Shown one piece after another: positions 16,150-25,835 of a stretch of DNA of 64,000 nt. The translations under genes and the position numbers were made by a program. Source of the DNA: Occallatibacter riparius (GTDB lineage: Bacteria; Acidobacteriota; Terriglobia; Terriglobales; Acidobacteriaceae); NCBI RefSeq assembly GCF_025264625.1, contig NZ_CP093313.1:2356001-2420000 (forward strand). Reading direction: 5' to 3'. The notes below the pieces were generated by a model that saw nothing but the letters and a program-made list of their open reading frames with translations, was not told the DNA's origin and did not search any database. Positions within the stretch are counted from its first letter, which is position 1. Each line of letters begins with the position of its first letter.

Positions 16150-17682
16150 ATGCACCCATCGAAGCGCAAATACCTTAAGAACGCCGCCTCTAATCTGCTG
16201 TCCGTAGGCTCATCTGCATTGATGGCCGTGGCGCTGCCGCACTATTTCTCGCGCGACTTCAGTCCTACCGAGTTTTCCCTGTGGGTACTGGTTCTGCAAC
16301 TCGGCGCCTATGTCAACTTCCTCAACTTTGGTGTCCAGACCGCGGTCGGCCGTTACGTTGCCCACGCCCTCAGCAAGGACGACCGACGGCAGGCTGAGGA
16401 GATCGCTAGCGCCGGATTCCAGATTCTCTCGCTGCTGGGGTTGTTGGGCGTAGCGTTGCTCATGGTTGTCGGCATCATGTTGCCGCACATCTTCCATAAA
16501 ATCGACCCCTCCATGATCAGCACGGCACGTTTCATGCTGGTCTGGATCGGCGGCGCGCTCATCCTGAATCTTCCAACGACGACATTCCTAGGTGTATTCG
16601 TCGGACATCAGCGCAACGACATCCCTGCCTTTTTAGCCCTGATCACGAAAGGCACACTGGCAATCATTCTGGTTCTCGTAGCGGGTGCTACGCATGACCT
16701 GCGGCTCTGCGCGGAAGCCTACTTCGTTGTTTCTGGTGTCGGCAGCGTCCTGCAGTACATCACTTTCAAGCGGTTCTGTGTCGGTTGGAACTTAAAGCTC
16801 TTCGCGATCAGCCCTGCGGCACGCCGTGAACTTATTTCTTATTGCGCGAGTCTCAGCGTATGGTCGTTCGCGATGCTCCTTGTTAACGGATTGGACACGA
16901 CCATCGTCGGCATCTTCGATTTCAACAAGGTGGCGGCATATGGAATCAGTATCAGTATTATCAATTTCTTTCTCACAACATTTGCCTCCGTCACCAATCC
17001 CCTCCTGCAGGTCTTCGCTAAGATCCACGCTCGAGACAGAATAGACCAACTAATCCACCTATTCATGCTCGTCTCAAAGTTTACGACCGTGTTGCTGATT
17101 GGTATCGGATGCTGGATCGTGCTTCCGGTCGCTCCCGTCTTTAAGCTATGGGTCGGCCAGAGGCTAGCCCTGCAGGCCGCCCCTGTTGTGGTTGTTCTGG
17201 TCTTGGCGAATGTCTTGCGCAACTCCGCTATAACTTATTCGTACTTCCTTCTGAGCTCCGGGATGCAGCGCAAAGTTCTGCTTGGGCCGCTTGCGGAAGG
17301 GATTTCGAACCTCGTGGTAAGTGTAATCGCCACCTCCAAGTTCGGGGCAATCGGCGCCGCTTGGGGAACGGTCGCTGGCGCCATTGTTGGACTTTCCGTT
17401 AACTACTTCTATAATTTCCAGAGAACCCTTCCAAGGGATTTCTCTATTTGGAAATATTTCATTGAGAACCTTGGCATCCCTGCGTTGGCAACAGCTCCGG
17501 CAATTGCCGTGATCTTTCTCCAAAGGGCGATGGAATTATCTATGTTGGTCGCGATACCCTTTTTAGCAGTTGCGTCCATACCTGCCTTTTTTATTCTGTT
17601 CAAGACATACCAGAGCATCAGCGAGGGAGCAGTTGCGGAGAAGCGAGGTACTCTTCATGGAGATGTCGCGAGGGTTCTGTGA
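16150..17682 (+). CDS. Wzx-type polysaccharide flippase (MATE/MOP superfamily)
   Basis: 510 residues with about 12-14 hydrophobic helices across the whole length, starting AASNLLSVGSSALMAVALPHYF and typical of RfbX/Wzx translocases. It would flip the undecaprenyl-linked repeat unit across the inner membrane. The ATG at 16150 was chosen because the preceding in-frame 38 codons from 16036 are hydrophilic and unlike the family. Together with the polymerase-like protein at 19747 it indicates a Wzx/Wzy-dependent pathway. Confidence 0.85.
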   Translation: MHPSKRKYLKNAASNLLSVGSSALMAVALPHYFSRDFSPTEFSLWVLVLQLGAYVNFLNFGVQTAVGRYVAHALSKDDRRQAEEIASAGFQILSLLGLLGVALLMVVGIMLPHIFHKIDPSMISTARFMLVWIGGALILNLPTTTFLGVFVGHQRNDIPAFLALITKGTLAIILVLVAGATHDLRLCAEAYFVVSGVGSVLQYITFKRFCVGWNLKLFAISPAARRELISYCASLSVWSFAMLLVNGLDTTIVGIFDFNKVAAYGISISIINFFLTTFASVTNPLLQVFAKIHARDRIDQLIHLFMLVSKFTTVLLIGIGCWIVLPVAPVFKLWVGQRLALQAAPVVVVLVLANVLRNSAITYSYFLLSSGMQRKVLLGPLAEGISNLVVSVIATSKFGAIGAAWGTVAGAIVGLSVNYFYNFQRTLPRDFSIWKYFIENLGIPALATAPAIAVIFLQRAMELSMLVAIPFLAVASIPAFFILFKTYQSISEGAVAEKRGTLHGDVARVL

Positions 17683-17886
17683 GCAGCATGAGCAAGTTGA
17701 ATATGCACTCCGTTCCGAATATTTACTGCTCACCATCGCTCCGCGGATTTTCAACTGTAAAAATCGTCGGAGTTGCTTTTTACCTATAGAGCAGGCCTGT
17801 GGTCCAGACTGGCGTGCGGAACGTGCAGCTGCCGAAATCTGTCGAGCGGACATGTTCGACCGCGTCCAAATCGGAAAGGGACGATA

Positions 17887-18489
17887 ATGAAATCCTTCCT
17901 GAAGTCGGTTGCCAGAGGTCTCCTTTATCACCCACGTGGTGTGCGCATCGGGCGCACGTCAAAGGTTCGCCGCCCCTGGTGGATTCTAAATCCCTCACGT
18001 ATCACGATCGGAGAATCCACCCGCATTGGCAGTTATGCAACCTTATATGCGCTTGATACATATGCCGGCGTTCCCTGGGATGGGAAAATAAGAATCGGTG
18101 ACGATGTGTATATAGGTAGATGGGCTCAAATGCATTCGGTCGGCTTGATAGAGATAGGGGACGGGTCGGTCTTAAGCGAGTATGTCTTCCTGACGGACGA
18201 CTCGCACGGCTTCGATCCCGCCGGGCCACCAATCATGAAACAGCCACTGAGTTCGAAGGGGCCCGTCAAGCTTGGTAAAAGATGCTTCCTTGGTGTCGGC
18301 GCAACTGTTATGCCGGGAGTCACCTTAGGCGATCACTGTATAGTTGGTGCGAGATCGGTGGTGACTAGGAGTTTCCCTGCGTACTCGGTGATTGCGGGCA
18401 ATCCCGCCAGGCTGATCAAGACCTACGATCCGGCTATAGGGACCTGGATCTCTGCCGAAAAGAACGAATTGCAACAACTCAAAGGTTGA
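17887..18489 (+). CDS. Left-handed beta-helix (hexapeptide) acetyltransferase
   Basis: 200 residues. Repeated hexapeptides ([43 protein letters not shown]) and the C-terminal [13 protein letters not shown] identify the WbbJ/LacA type of acyl-CoA O- or N-acetyltransferase, a cytoplasmic trimer. The catalytic His is probably in DDSHGFD. ATG 17887 follows GGAAAGGGACG; an in-frame start at 17773 would add 38 unlikely residues. It probably acetylates a sugar of the repeat unit before export. Confidence 0.85.
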   Translation: MKSFLKSVARGLLYHPRGVRIGRTSKVRRPWWILNPSRITIGESTRIGSYATLYALDTYAGVPWDGKIRIGDDVYIGRWAQMHSVGLIEIGDGSVLSEYVFLTDDSHGFDPAGPPIMKQPLSSKGPVKLGKRCFLGVGATVMPGVTLGDHCIVGARSVVTRSFPAYSVIAGNPARLIKTYDPAIGTWISAEKNELQQLKG

Positions 18490-18520
18490 CTCCCGCATTC
18501 GGGAGAAGATAGAGGGGCCG

Positions 18521-19630
18521 ATGGAGCATAGTCGGGGTAACCAGCTTTATTCGTTGCAATACCTTAGGGCAATTGCAGCAATCGGCGTGGTCCTTGTCCA
18601 CGCGTCCACAACACTGCAGGGGCGGGAAGGTGGTCTACCGCTGTTCCGCGCGGGATCCTATGGCGTTGATTTGTTCTTTGTTATCAGTGGCTTCGTGATG
18701 TTCTATACCACGGCCGAGAAGCCAATCACTCCAGGTCGCTTTCTCGTTCGACGCTGTATTCGTGTTGTTCCAATCTACTTCCTTTTGACAACATTTGGTT
18801 TTGCCCTTGCGCTCTTGGCACCACGACTTACTAATTTATTCTCCGCGTCTCCGCGCGATTATCTGCGATCGATCTTCTTTATACCTTATTTCAATCCCGC
18901 GTTTAACGATATCCGCCCCGAAGTGCAGCAGGGTTGGACATTGAACTACGAGATGTTCTTCTATGCGGTGTTTGCGAGCTGCTTGTGGCTCAAGGAACGG
19001 CACCGGCTCATCGTCTGCACGAGCGTCCTTATTGTCCTTGCGGCTATCGGCATCGTTGCTTCCCCAAGCGGTGTTTTCGCGAAGACATACACAGACCCCA
19101 TTTTGCTCGAATTCACATTTGGGATGGTCATTAGCTGGATCCTGTTGCGACGTCGCCTAGACTTCCCGCATTTCGTTATTGCACTCGTGGCTGCGGCCGT
19201 GGCGGCAATAAGCTGCGTGCTATGGCTTGGTGTATCGCATCGAACTCTGTTTGCCGGAGTGCCAGCAGCCGCAATCGTAGGCACCGTGATCCTCCTCGAG
19301 CAGCGAGGACTCCTGCCCTGTTGGCCGCTCTTGCTTCTGATTGGCGATAGCTCCTATAGTCTCTATCTTGTCCACACGTTTATTTTGGCGACTCTGAAAC
19401 GGATCTTTGTTCACGTGCCGATCGCGGCGCTGCAAAGTTCGCCCATGATCTTCATGATCTTCGGATTGGTCGGTGCCGTACTTTTCGCGATGCTGTTCTA
19501 TCGAGCTGTCGAGGCCCCGCTGAATCGACGGTTACAGCTTCTGATCGCGCGGAAAGGAATGACTTCGGTCTCCCCTCCTGCCGCGGCCATGGAGCGGGAA
19601 ACCAGGCTGAGGGCGGTATCCACCGACTAG
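18521..19630 (+). CDS. Acyltransferase-3 family membrane O-acyltransferase
   Basis: 369 residues with about ten membrane helices. LRAIAAIGVVLVHAS (His27 is the family's conserved His) is followed by YGVDLFFVISGFVMFY and RFLVRRCIRVVPIYF, the standard AT3/OafA/ExoZ layout. The C-terminus has no SGNH domain. It probably moves an acyl group across the inner membrane onto the polysaccharide. ATG at 18521 follows a GAGGGG site. It lies 31 nt after the hexapeptide acetyltransferase gene. Confidence 0.85.
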   Translation: MEHSRGNQLYSLQYLRAIAAIGVVLVHASTTLQGREGGLPLFRAGSYGVDLFFVISGFVMFYTTAEKPITPGRFLVRRCIRVVPIYFLLTTFGFALALLAPRLTNLFSASPRDYLRSIFFIPYFNPAFNDIRPEVQQGWTLNYEMFFYAVFASCLWLKERHRLIVCTSVLIVLAAIGIVASPSGVFAKTYTDPILLEFTFGMVISWILLRRRLDFPHFVIALVAAAVAAISCVLWLGVSHRTLFAGVPAAAIVGTVILLEQRGLLPCWPLLLLIGDSSYSLYLVHTFILATLKRIFVHVPIAALQSSPMIFMIFGLVGAVLFAMLFYRAVEAPLNRRLQLLIARKGMTSVSPPAAAMERETRLRAVSTD

Positions 19631-19746
19631 TAAAGGGCCAGCGAACTACTTCTGTGCAAGTTCAAGCCGCCTCGACGCCTCACAAAGACCGCGAGAAAAC
19701 AAAACTCCCACATGATAAACTTTAGATTCCACGATATAGGTAGCAG

Positions 19747-21084
19747 ATGGTGACCTCCTCATTACCGACGAGATATCTTTCGGCCCCATCCTCAACGATG
19801 GAGGCGTCGAATGCGGCGTACGCGAACGTCGGTTTCGTGATGCTTCTTTTCTTCGGGATCCACACGGGCGTTTCGCTGCCGTTCTTGCCTCACGAGTTTC
19901 TGGCATTCCTGGCGGCATGTGGACTTTATCTGGCGAACAGGAATCGGGTCACTGTTCGCGTTCTTATCTGGTTTGTCGCGACGTTCGTGGCGATGTCTGC
20001 CGTTGGATTATTAGCCGGTCAATCGGCAGGTGTCTCCTTTGGAACGGAATTGCGAGCCATCGCCAATTTCATCTACGACATATTCACCGGACTCAGCGTG
20101 TATTATGGTCTTCTTAGGCTAGGGCGAGACAGGGTACGTAAGCTATTCTGGGCCGTACTCCTGGTATTGGTTATCGGATCTGTCTTAGAAGTAGTTGGAA
20201 TTGTGAAGCCTCTAAGCGATGGGTTTAGGCAGGCTGTACTAACACAAGGCATCTACGACCTAAACGACCGAGACGTCGCCATGTACGGGGCTCTTCGACC
20301 CAAGTTCTTTGCGTCTGAGCCGGCTAATCTCGGTGTCTCAATCAGCGTTTCGTTCTACCTGTGGTTCGCGGCAATGCATCGCCCCAGGCGCAAGCACTAT
20401 CTGGCTGCGTTTATTTTACTGGCTGTCGCGTTATACTTCGTGCGTTCTCCGGTTGTCGTTTTCGGCGCGATCGCCTACGCATTGACTGTGTGCATCACTC
20501 GTCCGTGGAAGGGCAGATGGAAACGCTATCTGAGTTCCTTCATCCCCAGGGTGTACGCTGTCGTCGCTTTCTTGATTCCCGGCGTGTTGCTGGGGTTGAC
20601 CAACGTGTCAGGCGCGCCCGCATATCTTACATCGCACAGCATGTTTTCACGTGAGATCGCGCCCTATTATATGGCGGTGCAGTCAGTCCAGTCTCACCCG
20701 TTCTTTGGCATCGGGCTCCAAAATGATGACCAACTCACAAATATCGCCCTCGGCGTATACACAATGCCCGGTCAGGAAGATAAATTTTCATACGAAAACC
20801 TGGAAGGCTTCGGGCAAAATTCGTGCAATGCGTTTTGGTTCACGTTCATCTCGTTCGGCATAGTTGGAAGTATCATTCTGGGTATCATGGTGGCTCGATT
20901 GCTGAAGCTGCTCAGGGTAAGAGTTTCCTTCATTTCGTTGTGTTGCGTGGCGTGTCTCACTTATTGGATGACATTCGGACGAGTCAATTCCCCCGTAGCG
21001 TGGTTCACCTTTTTTGTCGTTGCAGCAGCGTGTCAACTTCGGATGTCGAACGATATGCTCAACTCCGGCCTCCGTGCAGGTTGA
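19747..21084 (+). CDS. Wzy-like O-antigen polymerase/ligase-family membrane protein
   Basis: 445 residues with about 10-12 hydrophobic segments. It has a long hydrophilic loop in the C-terminal half (about 275-365) containing SHPFFGIGLQND, the HPxxGxGxxN-like motif that marks Wzy/WaaL proteins. It would polymerise the repeat units in the periplasm. Sequence divergence among Wzy proteins is extreme, so the call rests on topology, this motif and neighbours. ATG at 19747 is preceded by a weak AGGT site; an internal ATG at 19798 is possible. Confidence 0.75.
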   Translation: MVTSSLPTRYLSAPSSTMEASNAAYANVGFVMLLFFGIHTGVSLPFLPHEFLAFLAACGLYLANRNRVTVRVLIWFVATFVAMSAVGLLAGQSAGVSFGTELRAIANFIYDIFTGLSVYYGLLRLGRDRVRKLFWAVLLVLVIGSVLEVVGIVKPLSDGFRQAVLTQGIYDLNDRDVAMYGALRPKFFASEPANLGVSISVSFYLWFAAMHRPRRKHYLAAFILLAVALYFVRSPVVVFGAIAYALTVCITRPWKGRWKRYLSSFIPRVYAVVAFLIPGVLLGLTNVSGAPAYLTSHSMFSREIAPYYMAVQSVQSHPFFGIGLQNDDQLTNIALGVYTMPGQEDKFSYENLEGFGQNSCNAFWFTFISFGIVGSIILGIMVARLLKLLRVRVSFISLCCVACLTYWMTFGRVNSPVAWFTFFVVAAACQLRMSNDMLNSGLRAG

Positions 21085-21301
21085 GGCCGATTTTCACTTC
21101 ATGCGTGTAGTAAATTGATCGATGCGCGGCGTCATACCCGGCCCCAGATCCCCAGATCCGGCTTGAATACTGAGGGGTAGTCGCGGACGTGTCTCCTGGC
21201 GTGTCGAAATATGTATTCTCGTCCCCGATGTTGCTCATCGAGATGCCGTAACTGTATCGAAACTAAACGTCTAGACCCGACCTCAGGAGGGATGGTATCC
21301 G

Positions 21302-23281
21302 ATGTTTGAATCTCGAGGTAGTGCGGACAGCCACCGCACCCAGTACCGCCCGCATATCGATGGACTACGCGCCGTAGCTGTTTTATCGGTAATCTTCTTC
21401 CATTTTTCTGACACGTGGTTTCCCGGCGGATATTTGGGGGTCGATATCTTCTTCGTCATTTCCGGATACCTGATTACGAAGGTGATTTGGCGCGAAGCGA
21501 ACGACAACGAATTTACACTTGCTCGGTTTTATGAGCGCCGAGTTCGCCGGATTATGCCGGCTTTGCTTTTCTTGTTGCTCTTTGTTTCGGTCGTTTCTTT
21601 CTTACTGCTTTTGCCTCTCGATCTGAAAGGTTACGCCAAGAGCCTCTTTGCCAGCGTGTCATTTGCTGCGAATCTTTATTTCTGGAGAACCACGGGCTAT
21701 TTTGGTGGATTGGCGAGCGAAAAGCCGCTACTTCACCTCTGGTCACTTGGAGTCGAGGAACAGTTCTACATCCTGTTCCCAATGCTTGTGGTTCTATGCA
21801 CGAGATGGCGTCGCTCGATACTGGTCCCGGTCACAGCGGGGCTGGTGGTCCTCTCGTTCGCTGCCAACACTCTCGCCTTACGCATTGACGCCGATAAACC
21901 CGCGTTTTACCTCCTGCCCACACGAGCATGGGAGATCGGCGCGGGGTGTCTTCTCGCGTTGATGCCGGTTATGAAGCTTCAGTCCAAATGGATAAGAGAG
22001 TTCCTGGCGATTGTGGCCGTCGGCTTTCTTGTTTGGGGACTCTTCTTCAACGGAGGGCATCTCTGGACCGACAGGATTCCAGTTGCGATCTGGGTGGTTC
22101 TGGGAGCCACATTGGCCATTTACCTCGGTGAGAGCGGTGGCTGCTGGTCGAGCCGATTGCTTTCCCTTCCGTTGATGACCTTCATTGGCCTTATCTCTTA
22201 CTCCCTCTACCTCTGGCACTGGCCGCTCTTGGTGTTTACGCGGTATTACTTAATTGAATCCACTGTTCCATTCAGGCAAGTGGCGATCCTTTTGGTCGTT
22301 ATGTTTGGGCTTGCGACCTTGTCATGGCGGTATATCGAACGGCCTTTCCGGAGCCGCTCAATGCCAGTTCGAAGAGTCGTGGCCTGGGTCGCAAGCGGCT
22401 CTATCGTCGTAATCGCGGCAGCTGGCGTTGTACTTAAGTCCGACGGGTTTCCGTCGCGATATAACCAATCGATTGCAAAGATCAGCGCGGAGATTGGGAC
22501 AGAATACCGCTGCGAATTTGGTCAGTATTTTCTTTTTGGAGGAGGGCGCGCTTGCCTCCTCGGTGCTTCAGGTAAGGATCCAGATACCGCCAGCGTGGCG
22601 CTGATGGGAAACTCACATGTGGAAATGTATGCCCCACTTGTCACCGAGATTTTGCGTAAGGAGCATAAGGTCGGCATCATGGTTCCTCTTACTCCCTGCC
22701 TCCCGATGCCCGACTTCAATCTGTCCCAAGCCTGTAGCACCGCGGCGGCGAAAAATCTCAGAGCAGTCGAGTCGCTGTCGCGGGTCCAAACCGTGATCAT
22801 TGGAATGACCTGGGACCGGAGCGCAGAGCCTCCCTTCCTGGAAGTGGCGGATCCAGATCTCCAAGCCAGGCATTTCCGCGAAAGTTTAGATCGGGTGATT
22901 GACGGACTCGAAAAAAGCGGGAAATCGGTAATATTGGTGGGGCCTATAGCAACCCCGCGTTATCAGGTGGCCTCCGTCGTGGCGCGACAACTCGCTTTCG
23001 CTCATAAGTTGACAGCGCCTTTGTACTGGCCTGCCGATGATTTCATCAATAGGTATCAGAAGGTATTTACTCATTACTCATCTAAAAAGGACATCGTCTT
23101 CATCCGCCCTGATGAAATTCAATGCCAAAACGGGAAATGCGACTTCTTCCGGGATGGGATGCCGCTGTTTGCGGACGATAATCACGTTACGCAGGATGCT
23201 CTCCCGCTATTTCGTCCCGCCTTCGAACCTGTATTGACCCAGATCTTTGAGGAGAGCCGCAGTCAAGCCGTTGGGCAATGA
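21302..23281 (+). CDS. OafA-type acyltransferase with C-terminal SGNH domain
   Basis: 659 residues in two domains. Residues about 15-380 are an acyltransferase-3 membrane domain (HIDGLRAVAVLSVIFFHFSD with His34, LGVDIFFVISGYLIT, HLWSLGVEEQFYI). Residues about 430-650 are an SGNH hydrolase-like domain with MGNSHVEMY (Ser near 437) and DDNHVTQDAL (Asp-x2-His) near 625. Such proteins O-acetylate LPS or exopolysaccharide, and the SGNH domain in the periplasm completes transfer. The start is well supported by AGGAGGG ten bases upstream. It is the last plus-strand gene of the polysaccharide locus. Confidence 0.88.
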   Translation: MFESRGSADSHRTQYRPHIDGLRAVAVLSVIFFHFSDTWFPGGYLGVDIFFVISGYLITKVIWREANDNEFTLARFYERRVRRIMPALLFLLLFVSVVSFLLLLPLDLKGYAKSLFASVSFAANLYFWRTTGYFGGLASEKPLLHLWSLGVEEQFYILFPMLVVLCTRWRRSILVPVTAGLVVLSFAANTLALRIDADKPAFYLLPTRAWEIGAGCLLALMPVMKLQSKWIREFLAIVAVGFLVWGLFFNGGHLWTDRIPVAIWVVLGATLAIYLGESGGCWSSRLLSLPLMTFIGLISYSLYLWHWPLLVFTRYYLIESTVPFRQVAILLVVMFGLATLSWRYIERPFRSRSMPVRRVVAWVASGSIVVIAAAGVVLKSDGFPSRYNQSIAKISAEIGTEYRCEFGQYFLFGGGRACLLGASGKDPDTASVALMGNSHVEMYAPLVTEILRKEHKVGIMVPLTPCLPMPDFNLSQACSTAAAKNLRAVESLSRVQTVIIGMTWDRSAEPPFLEVADPDLQARHFRESLDRVIDGLEKSGKSVILVGPIATPRYQVASVVARQLAFAHKLTAPLYWPADDFINRYQKVFTHYSSKKDIVFIRPDEIQCQNGKCDFFRDGMPLFADDNHVTQDALPLFRPAFEPVLTQIFEESRSQAVGQ

Positions 23282-23583
23282 ATGTGGCGTGAAAAAAACC
23301 TAGGTGGCGTTTAGCTATACTCCCCAATAACCGAGAACGTGCACTCCAACCATACGATCGGGTGAGTATGCGAACTATACGGCGGGCGCAATAGCGACGC
23401 TGGCGATCGCCGCGAATATAGATCCATAGCGGGCTGATCTTGATTCCTGATTCTGCGCGCCCATGTGAGGGCATTGGAACCGGTGTGTCATCTGCATGGA
23501 TAGCCTCTCGTGCTCGTGGCGAGCTTGCAACTTACAACTCGCTTCAAGCAGGCGGGTCCGTTCAGTTAGGTCAGCTTGGATGA
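23282..23583. other. Convergent intergenic gap, no gene seen
   Basis: About 300 bases between the convergent SGNH-acyltransferase gene and the beta-helix gene. I found no convincing reading frame, RNA gene or strong terminator hairpin. A run of seven A at 23291-23297 is the only simple feature. Confidence 0.5.
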
Positions 23584-25524
23584 TTACTGTCTGGGTGCCG
23601 ACCTGGTGTAGTCGGGAACGTCAGCAATTCGGCTTCCGGTCTGCTCATTGACCGTGTTCCGAACCGCAATTCCTGATCCTCCGACGGCCCCTCTGGCGTA
23701 GTCACTGGATACCATCGACTTCACGCCGTTGACGCGATTTGTGGACAGGTTTACATTGCCTATTGCCGTACTAGTGGGGCTGGATGTGGGCATTGCGCCG
23801 GGTTTCCCCGACTCAACCGTCTGCATGAACGTGTGGTTTGTCGCTGTAAAGTATGAGTTCTCACCACCCGGAGTCCTGCCAACCCAAAGCTGATACGAAG
23901 TGGCGCATGCAACCGGCGCCCACGCCCAATCAATCGAATTCGTGTTACCTGCTTTGGACGTAGTGCCGTGGCCTTCCGCCCCCACGGTGCTGCCGGATGG
24001 ACACAATGCCACCACCCTCGCGTAATAAGTCGTGTTTGCCGGCAGCGATCCATTGATACTGGGAATCATGGCAGCATGGGGCATTCCACCTGGTCCCCGA
24101 TCGTCAGCCTTGATGCTAACCGCACTCAATAATGAGCTGAAGTGCGACTCGGTGATGCTTGCATTCAGGGAGTTGTAGAGGGAGACACCGCGGGAAACGC
24201 TTGCTGCAACCCCATTGCATGTCAGGTTCGAGATCTTAGCTCCCGTTGTCCACGCCAGGAAAACGCAAGCTTGCTTTCCAGGCGAAGCATTGGCCGGCGC
24301 TTCGAGATTCAGACCTGAAAAGGTTGGATTGGTTGCGTAGTATAGTCCAACACCGCCACCGGACATGTTGGTTCCAGTCAAGCCGCCGACCATCACATTT
24401 TTTGATCCAGCGCCAGTGGGCAGCCAAAGCCCCCCGCCGAATGCCTTGCCCGTCCCGTCGGAACAGGAGTTGTCGGTCCATACAGCATCTGTATTACCAA
24501 CTTCCTCGAAGCACGTCTCGCTAATTCCGGTGGCAGTGTTTCCCGACATGGATACACCGACCGAGCCGTTCACGGACAAGCCGAGCCTGCCATTTTTTGT
24601 CTTGTTGTTCGAGATGGTGCTGTTGCGGAGATATCCAAACTCTACGCGGTCACCGAGGTCGCCTCGATTAGCAACGTTGTCTACCGCAGGCCTCCCTGAC
24701 CCCGACGGGCAGGACACGGTGGGGCTGGCTGGCTTCAGAACCGAAGTATTGTTGCTGAATACCAGACCGTCATAGTAGTAAGTGATCTGATGCGCAGCGT
24801 CATAGTAGCCGATCACTTGGAAGGAGTCCTTATTGGGGCAGGGGTTACCGGTGGTATCGACCAGGTTGTTTGTGATCTTCACGCCCTTGATACTGTCACT
24901 ACCGTCGGATGGCGGGTGCGTAATCTGCAGCCGAAAGCTATGGAAACCTGCGTTGTATCCATGACTCTTCTGTATCGCAAGATATGGCGTGTCCGCCGCG
25001 AATATGTTGTAAGCTAGCGAGTTTTGGACGGTGAGGCCGATAATGCTAACGTAGGCGGCATTTCTAATCAGTATCGCGCCGCACGAAAAGCGACAATTCG
25101 ACGAATCGGCATTCTGGCTATTGCCGTCGATGGTTCCGGTCCCATTCATTGTCACATGGTCGGCGGTAATCGTGACAGTATATGCAACCACGCGGTCGGG
25201 TTGCTTCACTACCGCGGGAGCGTTGATCTCCCACCACTGGCCAGGTGTGTTTATGGTGAACTTAGCGATGCAGGTTCCACTCCGGACATAGACCTTGCCG
25301 TTTGCTCCAGCCGCCGCCTCTGCCCGGGCAAACGCATCTGAATCGTCAGTTCTCCCGTCGCATCTCGCGCCATACGAAGACACATCGACGGCTCGCGCAG
25401 CAGCGACTTGATACGATGTGCTCCCGCGGTGAGCCACAGCGGCAAGGTCGTTAAGGGATTGCGCAGAGGAATCGCAGATCACGAAGAGAAACAGAGCAGG
25501 CAAGAGCAGCAGGCGAGTCTTCAT
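23584..25524 (-). CDS. Secreted right-handed beta-helix (pectate-lyase-like) protein
   Basis: 646 residues with a signal peptide (MKTRLLLLPALFLFVICDSS...AQS, cleavage near residue 21). VDVSSYGARCDGRTDDSDAF (about 45-65) is the pectate-lyase-superfamily opening seen in GH28-like and phage-tailspike folds. Asn- and Gly-rich beta-helix rungs follow to about residue 475 (ITNNLVDTTGNPC, SNNTSVL, MSGNTATG). Residues about 490-580 look like a fibronectin-III-type beta-sandwich (TYYARVVALCPSG...SYQLWVGRTPGG). It could cleave or bind the polymer made by the adjacent locus; no catalytic residues can be assigned. It is transcribed toward that locus from beside tRNA-Pro. Confidence 0.75.
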   Translation of the reverse strand: MKTRLLLLPALFLFVICDSSAQSLNDLAAVAHRGSTSYQVAAARAVDVSSYGARCDGRTDDSDAFARAEAAAGANGKVYVRSGTCIAKFTINTPGQWWEINAPAVVKQPDRVVAYTVTITADHVTMNGTGTIDGNSQNADSSNCRFSCGAILIRNAAYVSIIGLTVQNSLAYNIFAADTPYLAIQKSHGYNAGFHSFRLQITHPPSDGSDSIKGVKITNNLVDTTGNPCPNKDSFQVIGYYDAAHQITYYYDGLVFSNNTSVLKPASPTVSCPSGSGRPAVDNVANRGDLGDRVEFGYLRNSTISNNKTKNGRLGLSVNGSVGVSMSGNTATGISETCFEEVGNTDAVWTDNSCSDGTGKAFGGGLWLPTGAGSKNVMVGGLTGTNMSGGGVGLYYATNPTFSGLNLEAPANASPGKQACVFLAWTTGAKISNLTCNGVAASVSRGVSLYNSLNASITESHFSSLLSAVSIKADDRGPGGMPHAAMIPSINGSLPANTTYYARVVALCPSGSTVGAEGHGTTSKAGNTNSIDWAWAPVACATSYQLWVGRTPGGENSYFTATNHTFMQTVESGKPGAMPTSSPTSTAIGNVNLSTNRVNGVKSMVSSDYARGAVGGSGIAVRNTVNEQTGSRIADVPDYTRSAPRQ

Positions 25525-25541
25525 CGCGTTATCAACCCCGA

Positions 25542-25568
25542 GGTGACGTCGTCACCCTATCGTAGGGT
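25542..25568. promoter_or_regulatory. Two adjoining 15-nt inverted repeats upstream of the beta-helix gene
   Basis: GGTGAC-GTC-GTCACC at 25542-25556 overlaps ACCCTA-TCG-TAGGGT at 25554-25568 by three bases. Both are perfect 6-bp arms around a 3-nt centre. They lie 18-44 nt upstream of the beta-helix gene start, between it and tRNA-Pro. They could be a tandem operator or two small RNA hairpins in the leader. Confidence 0.45.
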
Positions 25569-25611
25569 ACTTCCCACGGAATAAATATTTCATATTTTTG
25601 ATTCTTAAAGA

Positions 25612-25688
25612 TGGTCGGGACGGGCAGATTTGAACTGCCGACCCCTCGCACCCCAAGCGAGTGCTCTACCAGGCTGAGCCACGTCCCG
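25612..25688 (-). tRNA. tRNA-Pro (anticodon GGG)
   Basis: On the minus strand the sequence folds as a full cloverleaf: acceptor CGGGACG/CGTCCCG, D-stem GCTC/GAGC, anticodon stem CTCGC/GCGAG around the loop TTGGGGT (anticodon GGG), T-arm GGCAG-TTCAAAT-CTGCC, discriminator A. The 3' CCA is encoded (25612-25614 on the complement). The 3' end points toward the beta-helix gene and the polysaccharide locus. Confidence 0.95.
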
Positions 25689-25697
25689 ACACGATTG

Positions 25698-25722
25698 AGC
25701 CGGCCCGGGAGAGCCGGCTTTT
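25698..25722. terminator. GC-rich hairpin 5' of tRNA-Pro
   Basis: AGCCGGC at 25698-25704 pairs with GCCGGCT at 25713-25719, followed on the plus strand by TTT. It lies between the yggX stop and the tRNA. The T run is on the plus side, where no gene reads into it, so its role as a terminator is uncertain. Confidence 0.3.
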
Positions 25723-25835
25723 GGGGTCTTCAACTAGTTTACACCAGCAGGCCGAAATCCGCCTTTTACGCCAACGCCGCGTCTCACTTCACCCTTACCT
25801 GAGCGAAGCCGGAGAACAATGAGCCTGTAACTTCC

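Noticed and set aside
25611..25802. Plus-strand frame reading like GRFELPTPRTPSECSTRLSH
   Set aside because: It is the antisense of the tRNA-Pro gene. This pseudo-protein is a well-known artefact in databases.
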